This document shows, one piece after another, positions 10,846 to 20,850 of a stretch of 20,990 nucleotides of DNA. Position numbers and translations under genes: made by a program. The notes under the pieces are model-generated. The model was not told the DNA's origin. It did not search any database and saw nothing but the letters and a program-made list of their open reading frames with translations. Positions within the stretch are counted from its first letter, which is position 1, and every line of letters begins with the position of its first letter. The DNA comes from Plantago elongata. Lineage: Eukaryota; Streptophyta; Magnoliopsida; Lamiales; Plantaginaceae. The stretch spans positions 1-20,990 of the forward strand of contig JAYMSP010003121.1 in assembly GCA_036897095.1 (NCBI GenBank), written 5' to 3'.

Positions 10846-10894
10846 TTGGGCCTTGTCGATTACGTTAACTGGGTTCGCTTAAAAAAGAGCCCAA
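10846..10894 (+). promoter_or_regulatory. Pair of site II-like (TGGGC) elements upstream of ERH
   Basis: TTGGGCC at 10846-10852 and AGCCCAA (the reverse orientation) at 10888-10894. TGGGCC/T site II elements are known TCP-binding motifs found in pairs near the start of plant housekeeping genes. Their position about 130-180 bp before the ERH ATG fits a constitutive promoter. The function here is inferred from motif and position only. Confidence 0.45.
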
Positions 10895-10895
10895 A

Positions 10896-10985
10896 ATGAG
10901 ATACCAAAGATACAGACAACATACAGCCATGAGTATTTCTTCACACTTCTCTTTCTCAACAAAGACACATCTGGCTGACAGCTGA
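10896..10985 (+). other. Possible upstream ORF in the ERH leader
   Basis: An ATG at 10896 and an in-frame ATG at 10929 both run to TGA at 10983-10985, giving 29 or 18 codons, ending 39 nt before the ERH start codon. Whether it is transcribed depends on the unknown transcription start. If present in the mRNA it could reduce ERH translation. Confidence 0.3.
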
Positions 10986-11024
10986 CTCAGGAAAAACCTT
11001 CCAAGCACTCAAGTCAATCCAAAA

Positions 11025-12995
11025 ATGGTACTCTCTTAACTCTTCTACCTCTACGTTTCTGTATACTCCATAAAAATTATGTGTTTGCTTGTATGATGCT
11101 TTTCGTTACCGCTCATTTTCTTGTTAGGGTTTCGAATTTCAATACAAGTTTTGAATTTTAAGTCCATAGCTTGTCCTATTCTGTTAGAATGTTACAGCTT
11201 ATTTGGATTCTGACTGTTCTTAAGCTTGAGTTAATCGTTGCTTTGCTCAAGTTTTCGAGAATCTGGGATAATCTGTGTTAGTGTTTGATGATGGTGATGC
11301 TTGCTTTGGGAAAAATATGGTCTTTCTGTTGCCAAAGACTTACTGTAGATGTTAAACATTCCATTTTTTTCTTTACTTTTGTTCCCCTTCATTTGACATC
11401 AAATTAGTTCCGTTTGGACAACCTATTGGGAAAGGCTTGTGTTTCATCAAATTAGGTAGTTGTAGTAGTTTTTTTTTGTTCTAATGCTTAGTAAAAGGAG
11501 TTTTTTTTTTTTCAGTACTTATCGTTTAGTGTTCGTCCTGTAAAAATTCATGATATGGCGTCTTGCTGAAGGTTTGATTCATTTGATTATTTTTTTTCAT
11601 TTTGTTTGCAGTCTAACAGGCACACAATTATTCTCATACAAACATCTCACAACAGGGCTACTCGTACTTTCATGGATTATGATTCGATAAGTCAGGCAAT
11701 GGATGGTATGTATACATCAATTTCTCCATTATATAGGTGTTTTAGAGTTGCATTAATTGAATTTCAATTAGTTCAGAAAGACTAAATCTTTCTTGCGTTG
11801 CATAAAAAAGTGTTTCTGCTTGATTTGAGGTCTTGAAGAGAGATTTGTGTTGGTAAGAGAGAGACTATGATTGCCATCATATTATGATAATGAAATACTA
11901 GTTTGAAGTGACAATGGTTTGCAAAATTCTTTTACTTCACAATGCAGTCCTCAAATTTGCTTTTATTTTCATTTGTGGGGTAATTAAATTACAACCCGAT
12001 TTAAATTATTTCGTGCATATGTAAATCAATTTATCTTGGGCCAAATGTTTGTTGCGGAGTGCCATCAGTGCATATAGTGATGCAATGAAGCGGATTGGAG
12101 TCATACTTGTTCCTAGTTAGATTGGGGTTGATGTCTCGATCTATAGGTCATCCTGCCAGTGTAATGTCATCTGCGGGTGAGGAGTCATATTGCAATATAA
12201 TATCCTGTCCTGAAACGGCATTATTGTTGAGCTAATCAGATGTTCATTAACATCTAAATTACATTGAGTTATTCACACCAACTTTCTGCTCCATGTCATT
12301 GTGTAAGCCTAATTTAATTTCATATATGGTAATCTCAATAAGTAATCATCTCTAGAATTTTGATAACACAGTTTGCGCAGAAGCATACATCTGCAAACAA
12401 GTGAATTCCCTTGGGATAGATTTAGGGAGCTAAGTTACTACAATGCATTATTTAGATATCAATGCTACATTTTCCTCTATCTTGATAACATGTTTCGTAC
12501 AGGAATTTGTGGACTGTATGAAAGGAAACTCAAAGAAATTAATCCAGCCGTCAAGAACCTCAGTTATGACATCTCGGATCTTTACAATTTTATGGATGGA
12601 CTGACTGATATGAGTGCATTGGTGTAAGCTTCTCTCTCTGTACTGCTGTACACTATGCACAGCCCTTAGCATGACTTTCTAGACTCACTAGCAGCAGTTA
12701 TCTACTAGTTTTGAATCCATTCTGATTTTTTCACCTCTATCAACTCACTGCATGATCCTGGTTCTGTATACATGCTTAGCACATATTAATTGACTTCACA
12801 TGTTCAGTAGTGATTTTATTATGTAGTTTGATTATACTATCATGGTTGTTTCTGTTGAGGTAAATACTACCTAGGTGCTAAGCAACACTCTTGAATTTCT
12901 GCAGTTATGATCACTCACGTCAGGCGTACCTACCGTATGACCGGCTGTGGATTAAGCAGCGCACGTTGCAGCATCTGAAGAAATTGACCCAGTGA
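11025..12995 (+). CDS. ERH: Enhancer of rudimentary homolog (ERH)
   Basis: Four coding exons on the plus strand: 11025-11027, 11612-11705, 12503-12623 and 12905-12995, all with GT-AG borders and matching phases. They total 309 nt and 102 aa, the usual length of this family (about 100-104 aa). The protein begins MSNRHTIILIQ and continues with RATRTFMDYDS, GICGLYERKLKEINP, YDISDLYNFMDGL, MSALVYDHS and LPYDRLWIKQRTLQHLKK. These cover the whole small alpha/beta ERH fold, including the region that forms the homodimer sheet. ERH is a highly conserved nuclear protein; in animals and fission yeast it partners with RNA-processing factors (DGCR8, Mmi1). Its plant role is less defined. The first coding exon supplies only the ATG, with a 584-bp first intron behind it, a common layout for strongly expressed plant genes. 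No truncation is seen. Confidence 0.95.
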
Positions 12996-14393
12996 GCTGT
13001 GTTCTATTTGCAACCAGTCTCTGGTTGAATATTGTAGGAGTAAGAATGATGAAACCATGTGATTGGAGTCAGTTGGTTGCTGTTCTCATGTTGTAATTTG
13101 TATCTAGTATTATAGTCGTATGGAATGTACCAAAATGTTATTAAAATATTGATGCATCTATGGATACGTTGCAGCATTTTGAAATATTGCTCCCTTTTGG
13201 AGTTTTCCTAACGGCGTTGCAATAAAAAAAAAAAAAGATTGTAAAAAAGAAATCAAACAAATGTTCGCTTTTATCTAAATTAGTCAAATTCAAAGGTTCT
13301 TGTGAGTTTGGTGAGGGTATGTGGTTCAGTTTTTGTAGGACTAGTTGAGACTAGAGAATTTGTGTAAGCTATTTAATTCATCTACAAAATGGAAAATTAA
13401 TTTTAAGTGAATTACACAAAATAAAAAACTACACATGTTTAGTTCATGCATTATACATAACAAGTGTCATGTTGTGGATGGCTAGAACTTGTTGCGTTGA
13501 CTCAAATACTGTCAAAATATGACGAAAAACAATAAAGAGCAAATTAAAATATCACAAATAATAATGCAGCTTCCCGAATTTTAAAAATACAGCTCGCGCT
13601 ATTTCTTAAATTTTAAAATTCGACGAACTTAGATTTGTAAAATTAAAAACGTAGTTCGACGCCTTGTGCGTCCTTGATATGAAAGTTTTTGAAATAAGTT
13701 CGTGAACTAGTAAAAATATACAACGGAATTATAAATCATAAATCATGAAACATTACAAGGACTTTGAAATCATGAGAACAAAAGTGATAATGATTTCCCT
13801 GATATTGATCACTGTTCCAACAACACTCGCCACTCCAATCAGCTCGGCTTCAATAAGACGAACCGTTTTGAATAAGACTGCTTATGGCAGAATTTTGACG
13901 CGCGAAAATAATTTTTTTAGCTAAATATGTTTTATTTCAAAAGATCTCATATTTTTGGGAAAGAAGATTAGGGTTTGAAGCCTTGAAGCCTGAAGTTGAA
14001 GGGGACTTTGACAATACAATGGACTTGGACTTTGGCGAACGGTTCGTTTTAAAACGAGCAAGTTCGAACTGCGAATTTTTTAACAGTTACAAATAATTTT
14101 GTTAATTTTGATAAAAACTGATATAATTATTAAAGTGGTGAACTGGAATTTTCAAACTCTTCAACATAGGATTTTGACTTTAAAGTCATTAAAAAAGTCG
14201 ATTCAATATCTTATTACCTTGAATTTATTTTAAAGCAGATAAATTTTTATTAATAAAATTATGAGGGCAAGAAATACTCTCGACGAAACAATTATAAAGA
14301 AAATGAACCATCAAAACCATGTGTATTATCCACACCAAGTATACATATCAAAACCCAACTAAAAAATGTGCCCGAAATTGCAAATGAGATAAA
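12996..14393. other. 3' flank of ERH and gene-free AT-rich DNA
   Basis: The first 150-200 bp should be the ERH 3' untranslated region. An A-run lies at about 13225-13237. The remainder has no open frame with a recognisable domain. Two neighbouring palindromes, CGTTTTAAAACG (14045-14056) and AGTTCGAACT (14061-14070), are the only local structure noted. Confidence 0.5.
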
Positions 14394-14670
14394 AACTATG
14401 ATAGGTATAAGTGTATAATGATGCTCAAATCTTCACTAAACCACCTATGACTTTTCAACCTGAATTCAAGGCCAAACCAAAACCATCCAGACGAACAATA
14501 ACACCGGGAACTTTGCAAACCAAAACCATCCCGCATCAATTTGTGAACTTTGCATTCTAGATGCAAATCACCACCAATCTCTATTGAGATAATATAATCA
14601 CCCATTTTGAAGAATCGAACCCGTGACCTCATGATTACGGGGTGTCTCAGCTTGCCACTCAGCTATAAAT
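14394..14670 (-). mobile_element. tRNA-derived SINE-like element, family B copy 1
   Basis: Reading the minus strand, a box A-like segment (ATAGCTGAGTGGCAAGCTG, about 14648-14667) is followed by GAGACACCCCGTAATC and a box B-like GGTTCGATTC (14612-14621). About 200 bp of non-tRNA body follows, including two copies of GGATGGTTTTGGTTTG. The head matches a second copy at about 15410-15500. The 3' end and target-site duplication could not be fixed, so the left limit is approximate. Confidence 0.6.
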
Positions 14671-14801
14671 TCTTTGACAAAGTTGGTGTTAAACGAACTT
14701 AACATTATGTGCAAAGTATAAACTTTTGTAAAAGTTTTATTGTAGCTTTACAAACATAAAAAAAATAATGATTCAACTTAAAAGAGCCTCAAACGGTGCA
14801 A

Positions 14802-14930
14802 TAAAGTAAAATTTCTCCTTTAAAAACGATTAAAATTGACTCAAACTCCCGACTTATTGATTAAAGGGGAAGCGTATTACCAACTGAGCTGTACTTCGTT
14901 GTTAGTAAAGTAAAATTTTCTCATTTAAAA
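14802..14930 (-). mobile_element. SINE-like element, family A copy 2, with imperfect target duplication
   Basis: On the minus strand the segment 14827-14905 contains TACAGCTCAGTTGG (14880-14893) and GGAGTTTGAGTCAAT (14835-14849). These align with box A and box B of the insert at 9079-9166 and have the same spacing. The flanks are near-identical direct repeats of about 24 bp beginning TAAAGTAAAATTT at 14802 and 14906, with a few differences. It looks older than copy 1. Confidence 0.65.
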
Positions 14931-15043
14931 TTTGTCATAGTGAGGTAATTTTATTTTTTTTGTGAAATATATGAATTTCCTATGTAATGTATGTAATTAT
15001 ATTTGAAAGTTGGATATATAATTTTTTTTTTTATTAATAATGA

Positions 15044-15110
15044 ATTACAATTCAGTTTGTAAGACGATTTCCCTCTAATCTATAAATTGAACGTTCGCGT
15101 CACCTTTTCG
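15044..15110 (+). mobile_element. SINE-like element, family A copy 3, strongly diverged
   Basis: AATTCAGTTTGTAAGACG (about 15049-15066) aligns with AGCTCAGTTGGTAAGACG of copy 1, and GTTCGCGTCACC (about 15093-15104) aligns with its box B region at similar spacing. A T-run precedes it. No target-site duplication was found, so the call rests on alignment to the other copies by eye. Confidence 0.45.
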
Positions 15111-15409
15111 TTGGAATAAAGTAAAAATTCAAACCTTCGTTTCAGTCTAAGTTGAAAAGCTGTGTCAAGACATGAATTAGGTTTGTGAACTTTGAAGCAA
15201 CAGATACATGAATTGAAAACATCAAGTTGCACTAATTTAGTATTATTACTACTGTTTTGGGCCTTTTGGCAATTGACTAGTAGTATGACTTGGATGCACC
15301 TGCAAATTGGCAAATTGCAGAAGATCAACTATAATCAAAACCGCGTTGATTAATATTTTTAAAAGCTTCAGTAACCATGAAGATAAAGATGATTTAATGA
15401 AATTGTTTG

Positions 15410-15505
15410 TTAGGAGAATCGTGAGCTGAGACACCCCGTAATAAAAAGGAAACGGGTTTAATTCCTCAAAATGAATAATTTTACTATTGAAATAATATAT
15501 AAATT
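15410..15505 (+). mobile_element. SINE-like element, family B copy 2, truncated or diverged
   Basis: GAGCTGAGACACCCCGTAAT (15423-15442), followed by ACGGGTTTAATTC and CCTCAAAATG, matches the family B head at about 14600-14666 in the other orientation. The long body of copy 1 is not recognisable here, so this copy appears 3'-truncated or highly diverged. Confidence 0.55.
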
Positions 15506-16402
15506 ATAACTGAGTCGAGTTAAACTGAACTGAATTGATTTTCAGTTGAAAAGAATACAACTTTAATTGTGTACCAAAACCAATTAGCTGTATGCAAATA
15601 AAATATAGATATTATTCCATACGTTCATTTTCGTATACTGTTTGTGAACATAAATTAGAAATAGTAATATTATACATGTTTAATTATTTATAAACTGAAA
15701 AGATAGAGTTACAGTAAAAATTAATCGGTTAAGATGTTAAAAATTAGACGGAGAGTTATTTAAAAGAGTGTGCACGTATGTACTATTCGAGGCGGAATTA
15801 AGGTTAAGCTACACGATACTTGAGTCACACCCATTTTTTCCAATTTAATCGTACTTTTATCAAATACTTTCATTTAAACTTCAACTTTTATAATACAATA
15901 TCTAGTTAAATTTTAATTTTATAAAGTTTTTAACTTTTAATTTGTAGGAATTAATTTTATGATAATAGTAGATGATTTATAATTAGTAGACGATTCCGCT
16001 CCTGATATTATTTGATTGATGACTGATTATTTTTCTCATTCATTCAAAGCTGTTATATAATAAGCAAATCTAAGCAATCAAAGTAGGAGGATCATACCGT
16101 CATTCATGCCATATCATACCGTCATTCATGCCATATCACTTCTCAAATCCATTATCTTTATAGTTCTTCGTTTCATTATTTTTATAGTTCGCCGTATTTT
16201 AAATCTAATAAATCCATTTTAAAAGAGTGACATATTATAAATTATGTGAAATTGATGAACATTTTTATTAGTTATTAATGTCTACGTGACAGGTTGTAAC
16301 AATTTCATTCACCATGCTGCATTTCTATCAGTGAAGTTTCCGTTTTCCCATTATATAGCTCTAACTTGGGTTGTGTGTATGTGTAGAAATATGTGACGAG
16401 AG
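15506..16402. other. Gene-free AT-rich DNA
   Basis: No gene or RNA was recognised. The stretch contains the 22-bp tandem duplication listed separately. The open frames are short and have no recognisable domain. Confidence 0.5.
16091..16134. repeat. Perfect 22-bp tandem duplication
   Basis: ATCATACCGTCATTCATGCC plus AT occurs at 16091-16112 and again at 16113-16134 without mismatch, followed by the start of a third unit (ATCA). The identity suggests a recent local slippage or duplication. Confidence 0.9.
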
Positions 16403-16661
16403 TAAGGGGCTGATTGACATACGACTTAAATGCTCCGATTTAAATGTTTAAATAGTGATCGAAATTGTAGTGGAATTGTTAAAATTGTGTTTGATATAGA
16501 ATTGTAATTGGATAGTGTATTATAGGTTTGTTATATAGGTAGAGAAAAATATTGCTACTGTAGAAGCATTTCGATCTTCGACATTTAAATGCCATAACAA
16601 ACACAAAATTTCTGAATAGCTTTTAAACGGACATTTGGATGCTACTCCAATCAGCCCCTAA
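16403..16661. mobile_element. Tourist-like (PIF/Harbinger-type) MITE
   Basis: The 253-bp element (16406-16658) starts GGGGCTGATTG and ends CAATCAGCCCC, perfect terminal inverted repeats that extend imperfectly to about 32 bp. It is bounded on both sides by TAA (16403-16405 and 16659-16661), the three-base target duplication typical of PIF/Harbinger elements. There is no transposase frame, so it is non-autonomous. A hAT origin was considered, but no 8-bp target duplication is present. Confidence 0.8.
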
Positions 16662-18353
16662 TTATACAATATCATTTCATTTATCAGTGAAACAAACTTG
16701 GAAGGTTGATAATAAATACAATACAATTACACTAGTAAAATATATATACCTTAATCAACCTTGCGAATTTGGAGCTTTTAGCCGATCAATCCAAAATTGC
16801 CGGTCCGAAAGTCCGAACGAAAGCATTGTTTTTGGGCACCAGCAATATCCACCAAAAAGACCCAAACGCATTTTTTTTAAAACGGACCCAAACTGCATTA
16901 TGATTTCAGCTTTTACTTCAACCCGATGCAATTTGCATTATTGCAATTGAAGTTGTTAGTGTATATGTGTACAAATTCAATTTTACAAATTCTCATTACG
17001 GACAATTTTTATCTAGAAACGACCCATGTTATCAATAAAATAAATCATGTTATTAATTGAATCATTATGTTATTAATAAAATTAATTTTATTGTTATATG
17101 AAAAATTCTAATATTGAGAATATATATGTTTTGATTAATAATATCGATGATTTTTTTTTAAAATATATAATTTCTCGATGTATTATCTAAAGATCGTCTC
17201 TCAAAAGGCGTGCTCATTAGTTTTTAGCTAAAATTTCATTAAATTAGTTTTTTAGTTGGTTAAAACATTAAGTTTTTTTCTTTTTAAATGGAGGGACTGT
17301 CAACAAAGTAATACATCAGTGACTATAGTATAAGAGCTAGAGAATATTGGAGATGTGAATAAAATCGTATATATATATTCTATTTAGGAAGGGAAGGTTA
17401 AATTTTGAACAAATAGAAGATAAATGAAATGCTAAGTTGAGTTTGGTACAATTGAAGTATGTTATCTTAAAAAAGGTTTAAAACTAACTAAAAGATAATC
17501 AGTTAGTTGATATAAATTGGAAAGAAAGAAGCTAAATTATAATAAATTGCTTCTATGATTCTGGCAGAAGCACCCTATTAATGTTACTTTTATGCTTCTG
17601 GCTCTGGTAACCTTATTTTGACTTTTTCATAATAGAAATTATAATATTTTATCTACGTCAAAAGTATAAAAGTAATATTTTTAAAAATTTCAAACACACA
17701 CTTGATAATTGTGGATGAAGTCATTTTTATGCGTTTACTTAACTTTTATTTTATACTCATATTACAATTTCATCTTTTTAATTTAATTGAAACGTGTGTG
17801 TTTGCAAATGATGGTCTTTTATTTCCTTCTATAAAAAGTTAGTTTAAAGTTGACTTTAAGTAAAAGTTATAGTGTGTTTAATATATCATATAAAAAGTAG
17901 CATACAATTGTAAAGGCAGAAGTTGTAATGTTTGCAAAAATTAAATTAATTAATTATTTTTTTATTGGAAAAAAGCTACTACTTACTTAAAGCTTTTAGA
18001 AGCAACTATTGGATTGTTTATCTGCTTTTGGCGCTTACATGTTTTTTTCTAGGGAAGTTGCAGCAAAAGTCGTAATTTTAAACTCTCAAAAACTAGTTCA
18101 AAATCACAAAAATACTTTTTTTTAAGCATTTGTAGAAAATATTTCTTTTCTAATTTATTTATTATTTTTCATATTTTTATCTAACATATCCAACTTTATT
18201 CACTAATTCTTCTACATTAGTTTTTATTCTCTTCATCTAAAATGTCATTTAAGATTCATACAGTTCAATTTTAATTATTTATTTCTTATAGAACAATATA
18301 GTTCAAGTAAGTTCAGTTCACTTCGTATAGGTTATGTTCAGTTCAATTAATTT
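16662..18353. other. Gene-free AT-rich DNA, probably old transposon remnants
   Basis: No coding region is recognised. Near 17545-18050 there are scattered words such as GCAGAAGC and AGCTTTTAGAAGCAAC, like those of old hAT-type MITEs, but no clean ends or target duplications. Long T- and A-runs are frequent. Confidence 0.45.
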
Positions 18354-19025
18354 TGTAAGGTTCGCAAAATTTCCTCGTGTATCCAAAAAATTAATTTAAT
18401 ATTAATTTTACTATTTCGCACGAGCGAAAATATTACGTAAGTAGATTGGGTCGTATTTAAAATTTTAACGCCGAGCGGATTCGACGTCAGCTTAAGAATT
18501 AGGAATATACTAATAAAATAATAATAAAAATAGTAAAATAAAAATTATTTATTTTAATTTTCCTATGGCTCAAGTTCGACTCGAAAAGTGCTCGGGAATC
18601 GATCTTACATTTTTCCGAATTTTATTTGCGAGTCGTTTGGAAGCCAGAACGATCCAGTTGTATATAATAGTAAAAGTACCGAGATACCCTTGGCTCTTTC
18701 TTCCCCTTCCTTTCTCATTAAGGACATTTCCGTCATTTTGGGAGTCTTTCTTCCCCAAATCTCTAGCCGCCAGTTTGCTCCTGTTCACTGTGCCACAATT
18801 CAATTTTTACCGTGCCAAGTCGATCCGCCCGCGTGCAACACCACCCGTCCAACCAATCCCGGCCAGAGGTGGCGCTGCCAGACCCGTTACACGCGGAGGA
18901 GATCGATGACACCGCGTTACACGCGGCGAGAAAGAAGCCAACAACGCGGGTGAGTCACCACGCCACGCAGACGTCTTCCGGCTGCCGCACCGCCCTTCCA
19001 CCGCCTCCAAACGCCGACCTTCGGC

Positions 19026-19033
19026 TATAAATA
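19026..19033 (+). promoter_or_regulatory. TATA box of the putative LTR promoter
   Basis: TATAAATA in the context GGCTATAAATACCC, followed about 30 bp downstream by a CT-rich stretch with CTCACTCGCTCACC, a likely transcription start zone. It is the only well-formed TATA box in a GC-rich setting in the window and is consistent with the U3/R border of an LTR. Confidence 0.55.
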
Positions 19034-19793
19034 CCCTGACCACTCCTCCATTCTCACTCGCTCACCACTCCTCTTCTCCCCGTTCTTCTCTCTTTATTCC
19101 ATTGTCCATTTTTCTCCGCCCGTAACCACCGTGCTCCGGCCACCGCCGCCACCCTGCTCCGACCACCCGTCACCCATCACCACCAGTGCCGACTACCTCG
19201 TCCCGGAATTGAGTCGTTCGCTCGACCAATAATTCCGGTAAGTGTCTCGATCGAATTTCGATTAATTTCGAATATCGAACGGAAAATTAATTAATAATTC
19301 CTCGCAGCCGCGCCGCTTCGTCAACCCCGCCTCGACTGCCGTCACGCCGTCCGTCGCTCGACGCTCGCTCGGTTAGTGTTGTGTTACCCTCGTTTATTAT
19401 AGTTAATTATCGGTAGTTAGCGTTAATTATCGTTAACTATCATCTAGTATTATTAATTATCGTTTATCGTCTTTAGTTACTAATAGTTATCGTTTAATTA
19501 CCGGATATTATCAGTTAGTGGGGAATTTAAATTATACTGTTAGCCTGTTACATTATTAGCGTAGCCGGTGATGTTAAATACTGTATAAGTATATATAGTT
19601 TAGTGTCGATTGGCCGTCGACTGTAGAATAATTGCCGCAGGCTCCGGATTGTTGTTGAAGTAAATTAGACTGTATACTGTTGGGTTGCGTGTAGACGTCG
19701 ACTAGAGAATTGGAGTATAATAATACTGTTGGTGGTATTGCCCTGTTAAAATAGATATTGGTTAGATACTCTTAGAGGTTGAAATTATACTGG

Positions 19794-19880
19794 GACAGAC
19801 TTGCCGTCTGTAGTCTGAATTTATCTGATTAGGAGTCCTATACCGGATATAAGTTTATTGAGACAGACTTGCCGTCTGTC
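19794..19880. repeat. Two hairpin-forming repeats 68 bp apart
   Basis: ACAGACTTGCCGTCTGT occurs at 19795-19811 and 19863-19879. Each copy is an inverted repeat (ACAGAC / GTCTGT) around a five-base TTGCC loop; the second extends to seven paired bases. The flanks share CGGATATAA-like words, so this may be the core of a two-unit tandem repeat within the LTR. Confidence 0.6.
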
Positions 19881-20459
19881 ATGGATAATATACCTGATAT
19901 AATTTTTGAAAATAAAATATTACCTTGACAGTTTTAAAAGAAATAAATAAGTTTAGGACTTGTAAAGATTAAAAGTCGGGTTTGCTAAATAGTGTCGGTT
20001 AGTTTAAACGCTGAATACTTAATTAATTAAAGTGTCATAATAATTGTAAAACTCGGATACGAAATTAATTCGTACGTCATAAGATAATTTACCTAGACGT
20101 CGTCATAAAATACGGGAAAATTGTCAGAGTCCTTTTAAGTGATTTAGGTCGGGAATTGAGTAGTATTGTTTATCTGTTTATCTGGAATTTCGGAGTCTCT
20201 TGACGTGCCGGATATATATGGTGAGTGATAACTGGCTTTCGGCATCCGGGCCTAGGAAAGTTTGCTAATGTTCATTCCTTGCACTTTCACTCATGTACCT
20301 GTTTATGTGATTGACTGTCTAACCCCGACTGCGGCCACCCGACGACGACCTATTGGCTGCGACTCGACTATTGATTTTGATTCCTAACTGTAAACTGTAG
20401 ATGACCTATACTAGAATTACCTACATGTATTGACGTGAATTTCTATTGGTCCAGTTACT

Positions 20460-20600
20460 GAGTGATAGTGTACTCTGAAAAGGTTTTACTGTTCCCAAGT
20501 GATAGTGTACTTGAGTGATAGTGAACTCTGAAAATGTTTTACTGTTTCTGAGTGATAGTGTACTTGAGTGACAGTGCACTCTGAGTATTTTACTGTTCTT
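20460..20600. repeat. Tandem repeat of about 53 bp within the LTR
   Basis: GTGATAGTGTACTTGAGTGA begins at 20499 and 20552, a 53-bp period. A shorter related unit, GTGATAGTGTACTCTG, begins at 20463. Each unit ends in TTTTACTGTT. About two and a half copies are present. Confidence 0.65.
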
Positions 20601-20690
20601 GCATGCCTGATCCTCATGAACTGCATTGCACGAAAACTGTTTTTTTTAAAAGCAACCACACACTGTTTTCTTAAAAATTGGGAGCCATAT

Positions 20691-20850
20691 CCTGAAGTGT
20701 TGCCGTGCAAACGGCTTGGATCTCTGATCCTAAAGTGTTGCCGTGTAAACGGCTTGGATCTCTGATCCTGAAGTGTTGCCGTGTAAACGGCTTGGATCTC
20801 TGATCCTGAAGTGTTGTCGTGTAAACGCCTTGGGTTACGTCCCTGAAGTG
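20691..20850. repeat. 38-bp tandem repeat, about four copies, each with a small hairpin
   Basis: Units start at 20691, 20729, 20767 and 20805, each reading CCTRAAGTGTTGCCGTGYAA then ACGGCTTGGATCTCTGAT. The fourth is diverged and 37 bp long, and a partial fifth begins near 20842. Every complete unit contains GCCGTGTAAACGGC, a 5-bp inverted repeat with a 4-nt loop, and the third base of the loop region varies in copy 1. A minus-strand frame of 150 codons crosses the array only because the repeat lacks stops in that frame. Confidence 0.8.

Larger units (their letters stand above)
9964..11024. other. Divergent promoter spacer between pseudouridine synthase and ERH
   Basis: About 1.06 kb between the two divergently oriented genes. 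The middle (10080-10800) is AT-rich with no gene. The ERH-proximal 180 bp contain the promoter motifs and a possible upstream ORF listed separately. No further gene is seen. Confidence 0.6.

Noticed and set aside
14396-14632. 78-codon minus-strand open frame
   Set aside because: It is contained in the SINE family B copy and has no recognisable domain.
16639-16950. 103-codon plus-strand open frame
   Set aside because: It begins inside the MITE end and crosses into AT-rich intergenic DNA. No domain or splice support is visible.
17545-18050. hAT-type MITE
   Set aside because: Words such as GCAGAAGC and TTTTAGAAGC are suggestive, but no matching terminal repeats or 8-bp target duplication were found.
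18565-19043. Several overlapping open frames on both strands in the GC-rich block
   Set aside because: Frames overlap in both directions with no domain and sit in a promoter-like LTR segment. GC-rich, stop-poor DNA explains them.
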